From NCBI RefSeq assembly GCF_030295935.1, contig NZ_AP027362.1, positions 1,984,001 to 2,048,000 on the forward strand: a stretch of DNA of 64,000 nucleotides, in the 5' to 3' direction. The stretch comes from Thalassotalea piscium (GTDB lineage: Bacteria; Pseudomonadota; Gammaproteobacteria; Enterobacterales; Alteromonadaceae). A program made the translations under genes and the position numbers. This document shows, in pieces, positions 1 through 8,450 of the stretch (its first letter is position 1; the number at the start of each line of letters is the position of its first letter). The notes under the pieces are model-generated. The model was not told the DNA's origin. It saw only the letters and a program-made list of their open reading frames with translations, and searched no databases.

Positions 1-646
1 GATAACTGCGAGAGCCTTTTGGTATGACAAACCATTGAGGTCTATCAGCAATGTTTAATAAGCCATGGTTGTGAAAGAATTGGACAAAAAATTTAAATTC
101 AAATTCTTCCATTTGTGCGAGTGAACTTGACCATATCGCGGCGCCCATTGGCAAAATGTAATGCTCAGAAAAGAACGTGCTAAAGTTATTATCATTAAGG
201 AATTGCCCAAGTGTATAGCCACTTTTGTAATCTTGTTGGTTATATATCGCTTTACAGCGTTTATTAAACCTGAGTATTTCTTTCACCAGCCCCCAGAATT
301 TGGGCTTAAACAAATTACGACGTTGTGCAAATAAGGTATTGAGATTGTGGCCATTATACTCTAAACCGGTATGGCAATTGTGCACCGAAAAACTCATTTC
401 AGTGGCTTGTTTACCAACACCTATTTCTGATAATAGCGCTAAAAAATTAGGGTAAGTTTTATCATTAAATACAATAAAACCTGTATCGATAGCATGTAAC
501 TCATTGTCTTTTTCTATATCAACGGTGGCAGTATGCCCACCTACTCTGTCGTTTTTTTCAAACACAGTAACCTTATGTTTTTTAGCTAATAAATAAGCCG
601 CAGATAACCCAGAAATTCCAGAACCTATAATTGCAAAATGTTTCAT
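1..646 (-). CDS. NAD(P)/FAD-dependent amine-oxidase-like oxidoreductase, C-terminus cut by window edge
   Basis: Reading the minus strand from an ATG at 646-644 gives an open frame of about 215 codons that runs off the left edge, so the C-terminal half is missing. The start is a dinucleotide-binding fold with [14 protein letters not shown] at residues 7-20, followed by an acidic strand end and a GGHTATV-like segment, typical of the COG2907 FAD-binding proteins. The ATG overlaps the TGA of the SDR gene before it (ATGA), so the two are translationally coupled. In other Alteromonadales and in Vibrio this protein sits with RpoE-ChrR, photolyase, DUF1365 and a cyclopropane-fatty-acid-synthase-like methyltransferase, so those two genes are expected just left of the window. 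Its exact substrate is not known; a role in modifying membrane fatty acids under photo-oxidative stress is inference. Confidence 0.85.
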   Translation of the reverse strand, partial: MKHFAIIGSGISGLSAAYLLAKKHKVTVFEKNDRVGGHTATVDIEKDNELHAIDTGFIVFNDKTYPNFLALLSEIGVGKQATEMSFSVHNCHTGLEYNGHNLNTLFAQRRNLFKPKFWGLVKEILRFNKRCKAIYNQQDYKSGYTLGQFLNDNNFSTFFSEHYILPMGAAIWSSSLAQMEEFEFKFFVQFFHNHGLLNIADRPQWFVIPKGSRSY

Positions 647-1368
647 GGGTTATGCTTCCTTGTTATTATTTTTTGCCATAATGGTAAAGGTAAAAGAGAA
701 AATATTTTCATTATATAAGTCAATCGTTTTGGAAAGTGTAAGTAGCTTTTTCGTTGTTCAATACCTTTAAACATGCGCTTAGCCGCTTCTTCACTGGTCA
801 TTAAAAAAGGCATGTTAAAGGTGTTTTTGTCTGTTAACGGTGTTTTAACAAAGCCTGGATGAATAAGTGTTACCGCAATATTGGCATTGATTAGATCAAG
901 GCGTAAACTCTTGGCTAAATAATCAACGCCAGCTTTAGATGCACCATAAGCTTCGCTTCGGGGAAAGGGTAAAATAGTAGCACTGGAACTAACAAAAACC
1001 ACTTGCCCACCACGCTTAACTTTAGGTAACAAATAATGTAACAACCAACCTAAAGATGAAAGGTTAGTTGCAATAATGTCAGCAAAAAGCGCCCCGTCAA
1101 AATGTTGTGCATCATCTATGTAGCGGCAGTCACCAGCATTTAAAATTAAGGTGTCAATATTCTCAATATTGTGCGTTGCTTGTTTGATATCCTGCGGTGA
1201 TGTAATGTCGAATATACAATTTGTATGTGTTTGATCAGAAATTTCAGCCAACTTAGCTTTATTTCTGCCACAGGCGATAACTTGATGTCCATTATTGCTA
1301 TATTGGTTAACTAACGCCAAGCCAATGCCTGATGTAGCTCCGGTAATGAGCACTTTTTTAGCTGTCAT
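643..1368 (-). CDS. SDR family NAD(P)-dependent oxidoreductase
   Basis: A 241-residue classical short-chain dehydrogenase. The cofactor motif TGATSGIG is at residues 9-16, NAG at 77-79, catalytic serines near 128-129, and the catalytic YGASK at 141-145. The length is normal for the family. The start codon overlaps the TAA of the SnoaL-like gene by one base and its own stop overlaps the next ATG, so it lies inside a tightly packed minus-strand operon with the photolyase and the FAD oxidoreductase. The family assignment is firm. The substrate cannot be read from the sequence; the operon context suggests a lipid or carotenoid-like compound connected with photo-oxidative stress. Confidence 0.9.
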   Translation of the reverse strand: MTAKKVLITGATSGIGLALVNQYSNNGHQVIACGRNKAKLAEISDQTHTNCIFDITSPQDIKQATHNIENIDTLILNAGDCRYIDDAQHFDGALFADIIATNLSSLGWLLHYLLPKVKRGGQVVFVSSSATILPFPRSEAYGASKAGVDYLAKSLRLDLINANIAVTLIHPGFVKTPLTDKNTFNMPFLMTSEEAAKRMFKGIEQRKSYLHFPKRLTYIMKIFSLLPLPLWQKIITRKHNP

Positions 1369-1829
1369 TAGTTACTCGCTCTTGTTTTTATCCATTTAGT
1401 TAATCTACCAAAAACGGGAATTTGCTCGTATAACATGGCGCCTAAATCTAAATAATCACGGTGGTATACAATTTTGTCATCATTACCTTTGATATGAGAA
1501 TTACCTGATACTGTTACTACCTTTCCTTTATTTAATTTGGGGTGCTGATAACGCATTTGCCAATAAATGGCCGCCTCGTGGTCTTGAGCAATTACTCGTT
1601 CAATATCAAACTTACAGCTAGACAAGTTTTGATACAAACCTTGAAAATATGAATGTAGCTGCTCAAGACCTTCGAGCTTATGAATTGGATCTATAAAAGT
1701 CACATCTTTGTGATAAATAGCGGAGAGAATATCCAAATTAGCCGTTGAGAGTGTCTGATAGCCTTCAATAAATTGCTTGAGCCATAACGGTGATTGCAAT
1801 GTTAACTGTTCAACTGAAGTACTCGACAT
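1368..1829 (-). CDS. SnoaL/NTF2-like protein
   Basis: A protein of about 153 residues with the cone-shaped NTF2-like pattern: an N-terminal helix with YHKDVTFIDPIHKLEG and a C-terminal strand pair containing a hydrophobic ligand pocket. The frame is open from 1865, but the internal ATG at 1829 is preferred because AAGGA stands seven bases before it and the upstream part looks untranslated. It overlaps the SDR start by one base. Proteins of this type accompany the photolyase and SDR in rpoE-chrR operons of marine gammaproteobacteria. The fold is likely; the ligand or reaction is unknown. Confidence 0.8.
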   Translation of the reverse strand: MSSTSVEQLTLQSPLWLKQFIEGYQTLSTANLDILSAIYHKDVTFIDPIHKLEGLEQLHSYFQGLYQNLSSCKFDIERVIAQDHEAAIYWQMRYQHPKLNKGKVVTVSGNSHIKGNDDKIVYHRDYLDLGAMLYEQIPVFGRLTKWIKTRASN

Positions 1830-1902
1830 TTTTATCCTTAACCCTTTAGTTTTCATACAACCCATTAGCTATAGTGTATTTAACAAGCCTGTAATTAAGC
1901 TG

Positions 1903-3276
1903 TTATTTATAAAAAGCTAAGGCTTTAACTCTTGCTTCTTTATGGTCAACTATCGCAGGCCAATAAACACCAAGGTTGTTGTTTTTAATGTACTCATGTG
2001 GAAAGTGTATAGCCTTACCACTAACACTTTTCAGCTCTGGTATGTACTTACGGATGAAATCACCATTAGGATCAAAGCGTTCACTTTGTCTGATCGGATT
2101 AAAAATTCTAAAGTAAGGCTGAGCATCACATCCGGTACTTGCTGCCCACTGCCAACCGCCATTATTTGATGCTAAGTCACCATCAATAAGGTGTTGCATA
2201 AAGTACTTCTCACCTAACCGCCAATCAATTAATAAATGTTTGGTTAGAAAGCTAGCAACCACCATTCTTAAACGATTATGCATCCAGCCTGTTTGATTGA
2301 GTTGCCGCATTGCCGCGTCAACTAAAGGGTAACCGGTTTTACCTTCGCACCAAGCATTAAAAAGTAGTTGGTTATTATGCCAATGTACCGATTGATACTT
2401 TTCATTAAAGCATTGATTTTTACATAATCGCTGTTCGTGAAACATGAGGTGTCGATAAAACTCTCGCCAAATTATTTCGTTTAACCATGTAAACTCTGGG
2501 CTATCAATGGCAAGCAACAAATCTGGATAACGGTTGAGTAAAGAAAACAAAACAAATCTTGGGCTAATTACACCCGCCGCTAAATAAGGCGATATACCTG
2601 ATGTGCCTTTAATTGAAGGGATATCTCTTTCTTGTCCGTACGTTGATAACTTATTTTGGTAAAAACGTGTTAATGCATTAGTTTCATATTCTTGGGCTAA
2701 TGGCCATGCACTGGAGGCACTTTTATTTGTGGACTCTTTCTGAATTTTTTTTTCATTAGATGGTGCGAGTTTACCTAGGTATTCAAAACCATTGTGTCGA
2801 ACATATTGCAACCATGCTTTTTTAAAGGGTGTAAATACCTTAAACATTTTTCCTGATTGGTTAAGTACTTTTCCTTTAGCCACAATAACATCAGCTTCAA
2901 ATAAGGTTAACGCAATGCCCTCATTAATTAATTGCTGATCACGTTGTTGCTCGTTGAATTCAAGTTCACTATTGGCAACAACCTGGCTTATCTTATTCTC
3001 TCGACAGAATTGAGTTAGATAGCCAACTTGTTCAGAGAAATCATCAACAGTAACAAGCTCTAATTCAATATTGAGCGATGAAAGCTCTTGTACTAGCGCA
3101 TCGGCATGACGTTTAACAAAGTCAATTTTAATTGCTGACCAATGGTGTATCTGCCACTGTTTTTCAGAAATAAAAAAAAACGCCTTACGTGGCATGTCTG
3201 AATCTGTGTTATTCAGAAAGTAATGTAAGGCGGGGTTATCGTGTGTTCTTAGATCATTACGAAACCAAAGTATCAA
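1903..3276 (-). CDS. phrB: Deoxyribodipyrimidine photolyase (class I CPD type)
   Basis: A 457-residue cryptochrome/photolyase-family protein that repairs UV-induced cyclobutane pyrimidine dimers using blue light and FADH2. The N-terminal alpha/beta antenna-binding domain covers about residues 1-160 and begins ILWFRNDLRTHDN. The FAD-binding helical domain follows from about 200 and carries WLNEIIWREFYRHL, the GYPLVDAAMRQL and WMHNRLRM segments, and the CDAQPYFRIFNP signature. The only possible start is a TTG at 3276-3274 with AAGGA eight bases upstream; a TGA lies two codons before it, and the nearby ATG is out of frame. It lies in the rpoE-chrR operon, where photolyase is a classic target of the singlet-oxygen sigma factor. 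Confidence 0.93.
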   Translation of the reverse strand: MILWFRNDLRTHDNPALHYFLNNTDSDMPRKAFFFISEKQWQIHHWSAIKIDFVKRHADALVQELSSLNIELELVTVDDFSEQVGYLTQFCRENKISQVVANSELEFNEQQRDQQLINEGIALTLFEADVIVAKGKVLNQSGKMFKVFTPFKKAWLQYVRHNGFEYLGKLAPSNEKKIQKESTNKSASSAWPLAQEYETNALTRFYQNKLSTYGQERDIPSIKGTSGISPYLAAGVISPRFVLFSLLNRYPDLLLAIDSPEFTWLNEIIWREFYRHLMFHEQRLCKNQCFNEKYQSVHWHNNQLLFNAWCEGKTGYPLVDAAMRQLNQTGWMHNRLRMVVASFLTKHLLIDWRLGEKYFMQHLIDGDLASNNGGWQWAASTGCDAQPYFRIFNPIRQSERFDPNGDFIRKYIPELKSVSGKAIHFPHEYIKNNNLGVYWPAIVDHKEARVKALAFYK

Positions 3277-3338
3277 AAGTCATCCTTAATAGAAAATATA
3301 GCGATGTTAAACAATTTGTAAATGAAAAATAACAAGTA

Positions 3339-4298
3339 TTAGTATGCGTATCTAAGCCTTAAGGCGTCTGGATACGGTGCTAAATAAGACTGGTTTGTTA
3401 GGTAGTCTTTAGGGTATTGCAATAGATAATGATTAATCAAGGTTAATGGTGCCATTAGTGGTACAAGCCCCTCTCGGTAGGCATTAATTTGTGCACAAAG
3501 TTCTTGGCGTTCGTTAGGTTGCAAGTGCTTAGAAAAGTACCCTTGTATGTGCGCTAACGTATTAGCATGTTTTTTACGCGTAGCGATTTTCTTTAATGCA
3601 TTCATTAACCCCAAAATATACTGCTGTGCCATTTCTTCAAGTGGTAAATCAGCACGTGCTAATAATTGACCTAATGCTTTATAAGCAATAAGGTCGTGGC
3701 TCATTACCGTATATTTGTATTGGCTGTGAAAGGTTGTTAATTTATGTTTGGTTAACCCCGATTTCTCAAGGTTTTGCCAATGTTTATAAGCATAAACACG
3801 CGCAACAAAATTTTCACGAATAAGTGCGTCGTTTAACCGGCCATTTTCTTCGCAAGGCAATAGTGGATTGGCTTCCATAATTTCTTTAGTGAACGCTCCA
3901 ACACCATGAGATGGTAACGCGTGACCTTCAGGGCTGTAAACTTTAACTCTTTCCATGCCGCAACTTGGGCTTTTAGCACAGAAAACATATCCGCTTAATT
4001 CTCCGGTAACTTTAGCTATTTTCTGTCCATACGCTTTCAAAGCATCTGTTACATCGCCACTACCATCTGGACGTGAAACACGAATAACATCGTCATGTTT
4101 AATTTGTCTTATCGTTGGGCGAGGAATGGGTAAACCAATAGCAACTTCAGGACAATAAGCTTTATAAGTAACATGTTGCCCTAACTCGTGAATACAGAAA
4201 TTAGACGGCTTATTACTTGCGTCGAAACGGACTTTTTCACCTATTAAGCAAGCACTGATCCCAATCAACAAATCTTCTTTTTTAACAGAGTGGATCAT
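3339..4298 (-). CDS. DUF523/DUF1722 (YbgA-like) protein
   Basis: A 319-residue two-domain protein. The N-terminal DUF523 domain (about 8-155) has conserved cysteines in ISACLIG, YCPEVAIGLPIPR and AKSPSCGMERV, which look like a metal or Fe-S site. The C-terminal DUF1722 domain (about 190-305) is helical and carries the typical HSQYKYTVMSHDL segment. The start ATG has GAGGA nine bases upstream. It lies between the anti-sigma gene and the photolyase gene, a common arrangement in which YbgA-like proteins neighbour phr. Its biochemical function is not established; a thiouracil desulfidase activity is known for some DUF523 proteins, but this is not shown for this one. Confidence 0.88.
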   Translation of the reverse strand: MIHSVKKEDLLIGISACLIGEKVRFDASNKPSNFCIHELGQHVTYKAYCPEVAIGLPIPRPTIRQIKHDDVIRVSRPDGSGDVTDALKAYGQKIAKVTGELSGYVFCAKSPSCGMERVKVYSPEGHALPSHGVGAFTKEIMEANPLLPCEENGRLNDALIRENFVARVYAYKHWQNLEKSGLTKHKLTTFHSQYKYTVMSHDLIAYKALGQLLARADLPLEEMAQQYILGLMNALKKIATRKKHANTLAHIQGYFSKHLQPNERQELCAQINAYREGLVPLMAPLTLINHYLLQYPKDYLTNQSYLAPYPDALRLRYAY

Positions 4299-4323
4299 AT
4301 TTTTTCCTCAAGTTTACAAACTA

Positions 4324-5010
4324 TCAATAAATAAAGGCACCAATAGGGTTAAGTAATTTGTTTATTCCCTGGGTAAAGTGCAATGGTGCATTAGACACTG
4401 TGTAACAAAGACAACCGTTTTTAGATATTGGCTGATGTTGATGTGAGCTGTCGCGCATAATAAAGTCGCCCTTAACATATTCGCCCTCATCATCATGAAA
4501 TGAACCATCGAGTAGTAACGTAAGTTCAAACCCTTTATGTGTATGTTCAGGCACGCCACCACCAGGTTCTATGTGTAACAAGGTAGTATGTATTTCACCT
4601 TCGTTTAACTGTAATCGCGCGCGTGAAAGTTTACCTATATTAGCTGTTTTACCAGATTCAATATTGTGTAATGCTGCTGGTAAAGTATAGCTTTTGTTTT
4701 TAAATACGACAGTTTTCTCAACTTGAGGCTTGAGGGTATCTATTTTATCAGATGCAGTAATCGTGTTGATCATGTCTTCAAAGTTCAGGCTTTCATTTAC
4801 TTCTAGCGTATTCTTAGTATTATCAACCTTAAAATTAATCGACTCATCTTCAAAACTGTTTTCAGCTACATGTTCTGTAAGTTGTGCAATTTTTTCTTGG
4901 CACTTTGGGCACATTTCTGCATGCATTGCTATACCGGCAGATAATGATGCAGGTAAATCGCCCTTAACAAATAGTTGTATTAACTCAAATTTAGGGTGAT
5001 GCTTAATCAT
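4324..5010 (-). CDS. chrR: ChrR family anti-ECF sigma factor, zinc anti-sigma domain plus cupin
   Basis: A 228-residue cytoplasmic anti-sigma factor. The N-terminal anti-sigma domain has the zinc motif H30-x3-C34-x2-C37 together with an N-terminal histidine (H4/H5), matching the four ligands known in Rhodobacter ChrR. The C-terminal cupin domain (about 115-205) has H156, H158, E162 and a histidine cluster at 190-192, as needed for the second metal. In the characterised family the cupin part is required for sigma release by singlet oxygen. Its ATG overlaps the 3' end of the sigma gene by eight bases and has GGAGAAAG just upstream, so the two are translationally coupled. Confidence 0.92.
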   Translation of the reverse strand: MIKHHPKFELIQLFVKGDLPASLSAGIAMHAEMCPKCQEKIAQLTEHVAENSFEDESINFKVDNTKNTLEVNESLNFEDMINTITASDKIDTLKPQVEKTVVFKNKSYTLPAALHNIESGKTANIGKLSRARLQLNEGEIHTTLLHIEPGGGVPEHTHKGFELTLLLDGSFHDDEGEYVKGDFIMRDSSHQHQPISKNGCLCYTVSNAPLHFTQGINKLLNPIGAFIY

Positions 5011-5620
5011 TACTTTCTCCTAATTGTACTTTGAGTTTTGCGAGTGCTAAACGCAATCGAGATTTTATTGTGCCAAGCGGAAGGTTCAAGTGGGTCGCAA
5101 GTTGCTCTTGTGACATTTCCATAAAATAGAAACCTTTAACTATTTGCTGTTGTGCTTCGGGTAACGTGCTAATTACCGTTAATAACTGCTTATTTTGCAG
5201 ATGATCTGTGTAACATTCATCATCACTCACCATATTTTCCGCCATTGGCCAAATATCGTCACTTAAATTATCTTCTTTGTTGCCTTTAATTTTACGTAAA
5301 ATATCAAAGGTAACATTACGCATAACGGTATAAACCCATGTAGTTGCAGCGCCTTTGTTTTCATCAAAAAGGTGTGCTTTACGCCACACATTTGTCATAG
5401 TTTCTTGTACAACTTCACATGCTTGCGCTTCATTAGGGAACTTGCCCCGTGCAATACGTTGAATTTTAGGTGCAAAGAATTTAAAAAGCTCGGTAAATGC
5501 CTTTTTATCTCTTTTGTTTGCCACTGCACTAAGCCACTGACAAAGCTGGGGGTGATCTATTTTATCGCTCATACGAGTAGATTTAGCATTAGTTACTTTG
5601 CCTAGCAAGTGTGTTTGCAT
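5003..5620 (-). CDS. rpoE: ECF sigma factor of the RpoE/ECF11 type
   Basis: A 205-residue ECF sigma factor. Region 2 (about 35-105) contains ACEVVQETMTNVWRKAHLFD followed by TTWVYTVMRNVTFDILR; region 4 (about 145-200) contains LPEAQQQIVKGFYF and the helix-turn-helix QEQLATHLNLPLGTIKSRLR. The partner ChrR gene overlaps its end. This pair is the singlet-oxygen-responding system known from Rhodobacter, Caulobacter and Vibrio. The start is taken at 5620, about 37 bases below a TGATCT-N18-TATTAC promoter; an internal ATG at 5572 is an alternative. It is distinct from the envelope-stress RpoE with RseA. Autoregulation is inferred from the promoter sequence. Confidence 0.92.
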   Translation of the reverse strand: MQTHLLGKVTNAKSTRMSDKIDHPQLCQWLSAVANKRDKKAFTELFKFFAPKIQRIARGKFPNEAQACEVVQETMTNVWRKAHLFDENKGAATTWVYTVMRNVTFDILRKIKGNKEDNLSDDIWPMAENMVSDDECYTDHLQNKQLLTVISTLPEAQQQIVKGFYFMEMSQEQLATHLNLPLGTIKSRLRLALAKLKVQLGESND

Positions 5621-5656
5621 ACTTACATCACCACGTTCAAATTATGTTTGTAGTAA

Positions 5657-5686
5657 GTAATACAGTTACACAGATAATTTAGATCA
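5657..5686 (-). promoter_or_regulatory. Candidate ECF11 (RpoE-ChrR) promoter for rpoE
   Basis: Minus strand reads TGATCT at 5686-5681, an 18-base spacer, then TATTAC at 5662-5657, about 37 bases above the rpoE start. TGATC is the -35 core known for the Rhodobacter singlet-oxygen sigma factor. The same -35 and spacer occur before the epimerase gene at 6378. The match is by eye. Confidence 0.55.
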
Positions 5687-5699
5687 CTTTATCATAAAT

Positions 5700-6269
5700 T
5701 TATTTTTCGATAATTGATTTAACAAAGGTTTTTGCCGCTTCGTAACTATTTTTATCGATGAAAGTATTTTTAGTTTCAACGCTAATTGGCAATAGCTCCA
5801 ACCAACGAGCAACTACCCAACTTAAATTATTTAACAGCTTATTGTGATAAAGTTCATTGAGTAGCTCATTGTTACTCAGAATACTTTCTAAGGTAGTTGA
5901 TAAGTTTCCTAGCGGTAAATTATCTTGGCTGTCAGGCCAGTGTTCAAGTAAGGTGATGTCGCCAAAATGTAAGTTATCATTATCAGGTTTTATTGATAAT
6001 ATATCGACTAACGATTTGCACTTAACATCAATTTCTAAGACGCCATCTTTGCCTTGATCAAAATTGATGATTTCTACCCAACTGCCCCAACCTAATTTTT
6101 GTACTTGAGTATTTTTACTGGTTGAGAAAATGACAAAACCTTGGCCTTTAACAGCAACTTTTACCATCTTTATATAGCGCGCTTCAAATATTCTTAAACG
6201 CGTGATCCCTTCGGGTAACAAATATACTGGTAGTGGAAAAATAGGTAAGTTAACTATGGTACGACTCAT
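5700..6269 (-). CDS. LON peptidase substrate-binding domain protein
   Basis: A 189-residue stand-alone LON N-terminal (PUA-like) domain protein without the ATPase and protease parts. It begins IVNLPIFPLPVYLLPEG and has the RLRIFEARYIKMV segment that marks this family. Such proteins occur widely in proteobacteria, and their role is not well defined. It is transcribed in the same direction as rpoE, 79 bases upstream of it. Because rpoE has its own candidate promoter in that gap, a shared transcript is possible but not needed. Confidence 0.85.
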   Translation of the reverse strand: MSRTIVNLPIFPLPVYLLPEGITRLRIFEARYIKMVKVAVKGQGFVIFSTSKNTQVQKLGWGSWVEIINFDQGKDGVLEIDVKCKSLVDILSIKPDNDNLHFGDITLLEHWPDSQDNLPLGNLSTTLESILSNNELLNELYHNKLLNNLSWVVARWLELLPISVETKNTFIDKNSYEAAKTFVKSIIEK

Positions 6270-6377
6270 TAATTTTCACTTAGTTAGTTTAACATATTAC
6301 GTTCAATGCTTATTTATACGAATATAAAGTGATAATTGATCAATAAGCTTACTATTTTATGAAAACTTACAATAGAC

Positions 6378-6407
6378 TGATCTGTATGGATACATACTTC
6401 GTATCTA
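6378..6407 (+). promoter_or_regulatory. Candidate ECF11 promoter for the TIGR01777 epimerase gene
   Basis: Plus strand reads TGATCT at 6378-6383, an 18-base spacer, then TATCTA at 6402-6407, 28 bases above the start codon at 6436. The -35 hexamer and the spacer length are identical to the candidate rpoE promoter. This suggests the same sigma factor, although the -10 parts agree only in TAT. Confidence 0.5.
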
Positions 6408-6435
6408 ATAAGTTGATTTACAGTAGGAGTTCTTA

Positions 6436-7341
6436 ATGAATTATTTAATCACAGGCGGTACAGGGCTTATAGGTAAAGCGCTAACTAAAGAATTAGCAAA
6501 ACATGCATCAGCAATTACTGTACTGACACGCTCACCCAAAGCAGCACTTAACTTAGGCTTAGGCTCCAACGTTACCTTTATCAATAGTCTGTCGATTGAA
6601 AACATTGAGAATCAAGACACTGTAATAAATTTAGCTGGTGAGCCTATCGCTGATAAGCGTTGGTCAAAAATTCAAAAAGATAAAATATGTAGTAGCAGAT
6701 GGAACTTAACAGAGCAACTAGTCGAATTTATACAAGCTGCCAATAAGCCACCCTCACTTTTTATTTCTGGTAGCGCGGTAGGTATTTATGGCAGACAAAA
6801 CAGTACTGAAATTGATGAAACATTTAATAATTTTCATGAAGAGTTTACTCATCATGTATGTGCCAAATGGGAGGCTATCGCTAACCAAGCTAAATCAAAC
6901 AAAACGCGTGTTGCACTTTTGCGTACAGGAATTGTTTTAGATAAAAACAAAGGAGCCCTAGCTAAAATGTTACTACCATTTAAACTGTGTTTAGGCGGTA
7001 AGATTGGCAATGGAAGGCAAATGATGTCTTGGATCCACATAGAAGACATGGTAGCTGCAATTGTTCACATTCAACAAAATAATGCATTAAGTGGGCCGAT
7101 AAATATAACTGCTCCCAATCCGGTTTCAAATAGCAGTTTTAGCGCAGATCTTGCTAAAGCTATTAATAGGCCGTGCTTGTTAACAACACCGGCGCCATTA
7201 TTAAACTTATTACTGGGTGAAATGGCTGGGCTTATCGTTTATGGACAAAATGTTGTGCCAAATAAATTAGTTCAAAATGGTTATAACTTTAATTACCCAA
7301 CCCTAGAGTTAGCATTAGACAACTTGCTGAATACAAAATAG
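6436..7341 (+). CDS. TIGR01777 family NAD(P)-binding epimerase-like protein
   Basis: A 301-residue extended SDR (SDR39U1/YfcH-like). The nucleotide motif GGTGLIG is at residues 7-13, the family signature NLAGEPIADKRW at about 68-79, and FISGSAVGIYG at about 110-121 near the catalytic tyrosine. A DUF1731-type C-terminal tail covers the last 50 residues. AGGAG lies seven bases before the ATG. The gene runs convergent to the DUF3833 gene, with stops two bases apart and no clear terminator. Its position between rpoE and the DUF2878 cassette, and its TGATCT promoter, tie it to the RpoE-ChrR response. The substrate is unknown. Confidence 0.88.
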   Translation: MNYLITGGTGLIGKALTKELAKHASAITVLTRSPKAALNLGLGSNVTFINSLSIENIENQDTVINLAGEPIADKRWSKIQKDKICSSRWNLTEQLVEFIQAANKPPSLFISGSAVGIYGRQNSTEIDETFNNFHEEFTHHVCAKWEAIANQAKSNKTRVALLRTGIVLDKNKGALAKMLLPFKLCLGGKIGNGRQMMSWIHIEDMVAAIVHIQQNNALSGPINITAPNPVSNSSFSADLAKAINRPCLLTTPAPLLNLLLGEMAGLIVYGQNVVPNKLVQNGYNFNYPTLELALDNLLNTK

Positions 7342-7342
7342 G

Positions 7343-7897
7343 TTATGGTTGGCAACCTTTAATCGGGAGTGTTTTATCAAAAAACAGGGTAATTTCGGCC
7401 ACTTCAATACCAAACTTCGACATTACCGTTTTATTCATTACACGCAGGCTGTCGATTTGATACATCCAGTCATCCATTGATACTGAATAGGTATTGTTGT
7501 CTAACGTAAGCAGAAGGTCATATTGAAACTGAAACGCAAATCCTTGATGTTTACCTATCGCTGTACCAGCAACATCTTCAGCTGTTCCAGTGTAATTACC
7601 GTTAGCTTGTTTGATTAACTGCCAATTTCGATATGAAACTTCACCATCATCAAAATAGAATTTTTCAGCCAGCGTACCTCTATTTTTTTCCCAAGTGCCT
7701 ATAATTTCGACACAAAAACGACGCTGTACTTTACTAGAAAAGTTTTGCACCACACCCCATGCTGTTACTTTCCCGTCGAAATATTCTTTGATGTCAAAAG
7801 GCTTTTCAATGGGTTCATAATCTTTTAACTCAGTAGAACAACCTGATAGTAAAAAGCTCAGTAACAAACTACATACGGTATACGCTAATTTATTCAT
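7343..7897 (-). CDS. DUF3833 family lipoprotein
   Basis: A 184-residue predicted lipoprotein. Residues 1-19 form a signal peptide with lipobox LLSGC (Cys about 20). The rest has the DUF3833 pattern EYFDGKVTAWGVVQNFSSKVQRR and a beta-rich C-terminal half with DDWMYQIDSLRVMNKTVMSKFGI. It overlaps the upstream chalcone-isomerase-like gene by eight bases, so the two are coupled. In Vibrio and Shewanella relatives, DUF3833, the chalcone-isomerase-like protein and DUF2878 follow rpoE-chrR and cfa in one operon; here they form a separate run. The molecular function is unknown. Confidence 0.88.
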   Translation of the reverse strand: MNKLAYTVCSLLLSFLLSGCSTELKDYEPIEKPFDIKEYFDGKVTAWGVVQNFSSKVQRRFCVEIIGTWEKNRGTLAEKFYFDDGEVSYRNWQLIKQANGNYTGTAEDVAGTAIGKHQGFAFQFQYDLLLTLDNNTYSVSMDDWMYQIDSLRVMNKTVMSKFGIEVAEITLFFDKTLPIKGCQP

Positions 7898-8450
7898 TGT
7901 TGTTTATCCCTAATAGATCACGTCTTAATGACGGTTCGCTGGTGTTTTCTGATAACCATATATCAAGAAATATTTGGCCAAATTCAGGTGAATCAATTTC
8001 ACCAATATAATTATCATTGAAGTAAAATAAACTACGGCCTTTGTCGATAAACAATGCCAATTTATCGCCTTTAGAAATGTCTGGCCAAATACTAGCTAAA
8101 CTTGATAAATAGCCCTGATACTTAACTTTTGGTATTTTTAAATGTTGCCACTGTTCAACAGTTCGATTTATTAATTCACTACTTGAAATGCTTGCTAAAT
8201 AGTTAATTTCATAGATTAACTTCTCATCATTAAAATTAACCGGGTAGTTACCAGATGTAGTTAATAACTTGCTGCGATAAAGTTTCCAAAACAAGATAGT
8301 AAATCTAGCTTCACCTATGGTTACAAACTGATACTTTTTTATTACTTTACTTAACCTGTCAGTACTTAACTGTGGCTCTTTCAACTGCGCACAATATGAC
8401 GAATTAATAAAAGTAATGTTTAATAATACAAACACAATTACTTTAATCAT
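7890..8450 (-). CDS. Exported chalcone-isomerase-like protein
   Basis: A protein of about 186 residues starting with a signal peptide ending near YCAQ, so it is periplasmic. The body resembles the bacterial chalcone-isomerase-like family: GEARFTILFWKLYRSKLLT near the N-terminus, then INYLASISSSELINRTVEQW, and a C-terminal half with DKGRSLFYFNDNYIGEI. The frame is open back to 8462, but the ATG at 8450 is preferred because GGTGA stands about seven bases upstream, whereas the outer start would be TTG. It overlaps DUF2878 by eight bases and DUF3833 by eight bases. Bacterial members are not true flavonoid enzymes; a fatty-acid ligand is plausible from the fold. Confidence 0.82.
   Translation of the reverse strand: MIKVIVFVLLNITFINSSYCAQLKEPQLSTDRLSKVIKKYQFVTIGEARFTILFWKLYRSKLLTTSGNYPVNFNDEKLIYEINYLASISSSELINRTVEQWQHLKIPKVKYQGYLSSLASIWPDISKGDKLALFIDKGRSLFYFNDNYIGEIDSPEFGQIFLDIWLSENTSEPSLRRDLLGINNNE

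Noticed and set aside
1942-5605. Opposite-strand open frames inside the photolyase, DUF523, chrR and rpoE genes
   Set aside because: They are shadows of well-supported genes and have no start signals or known similarity.
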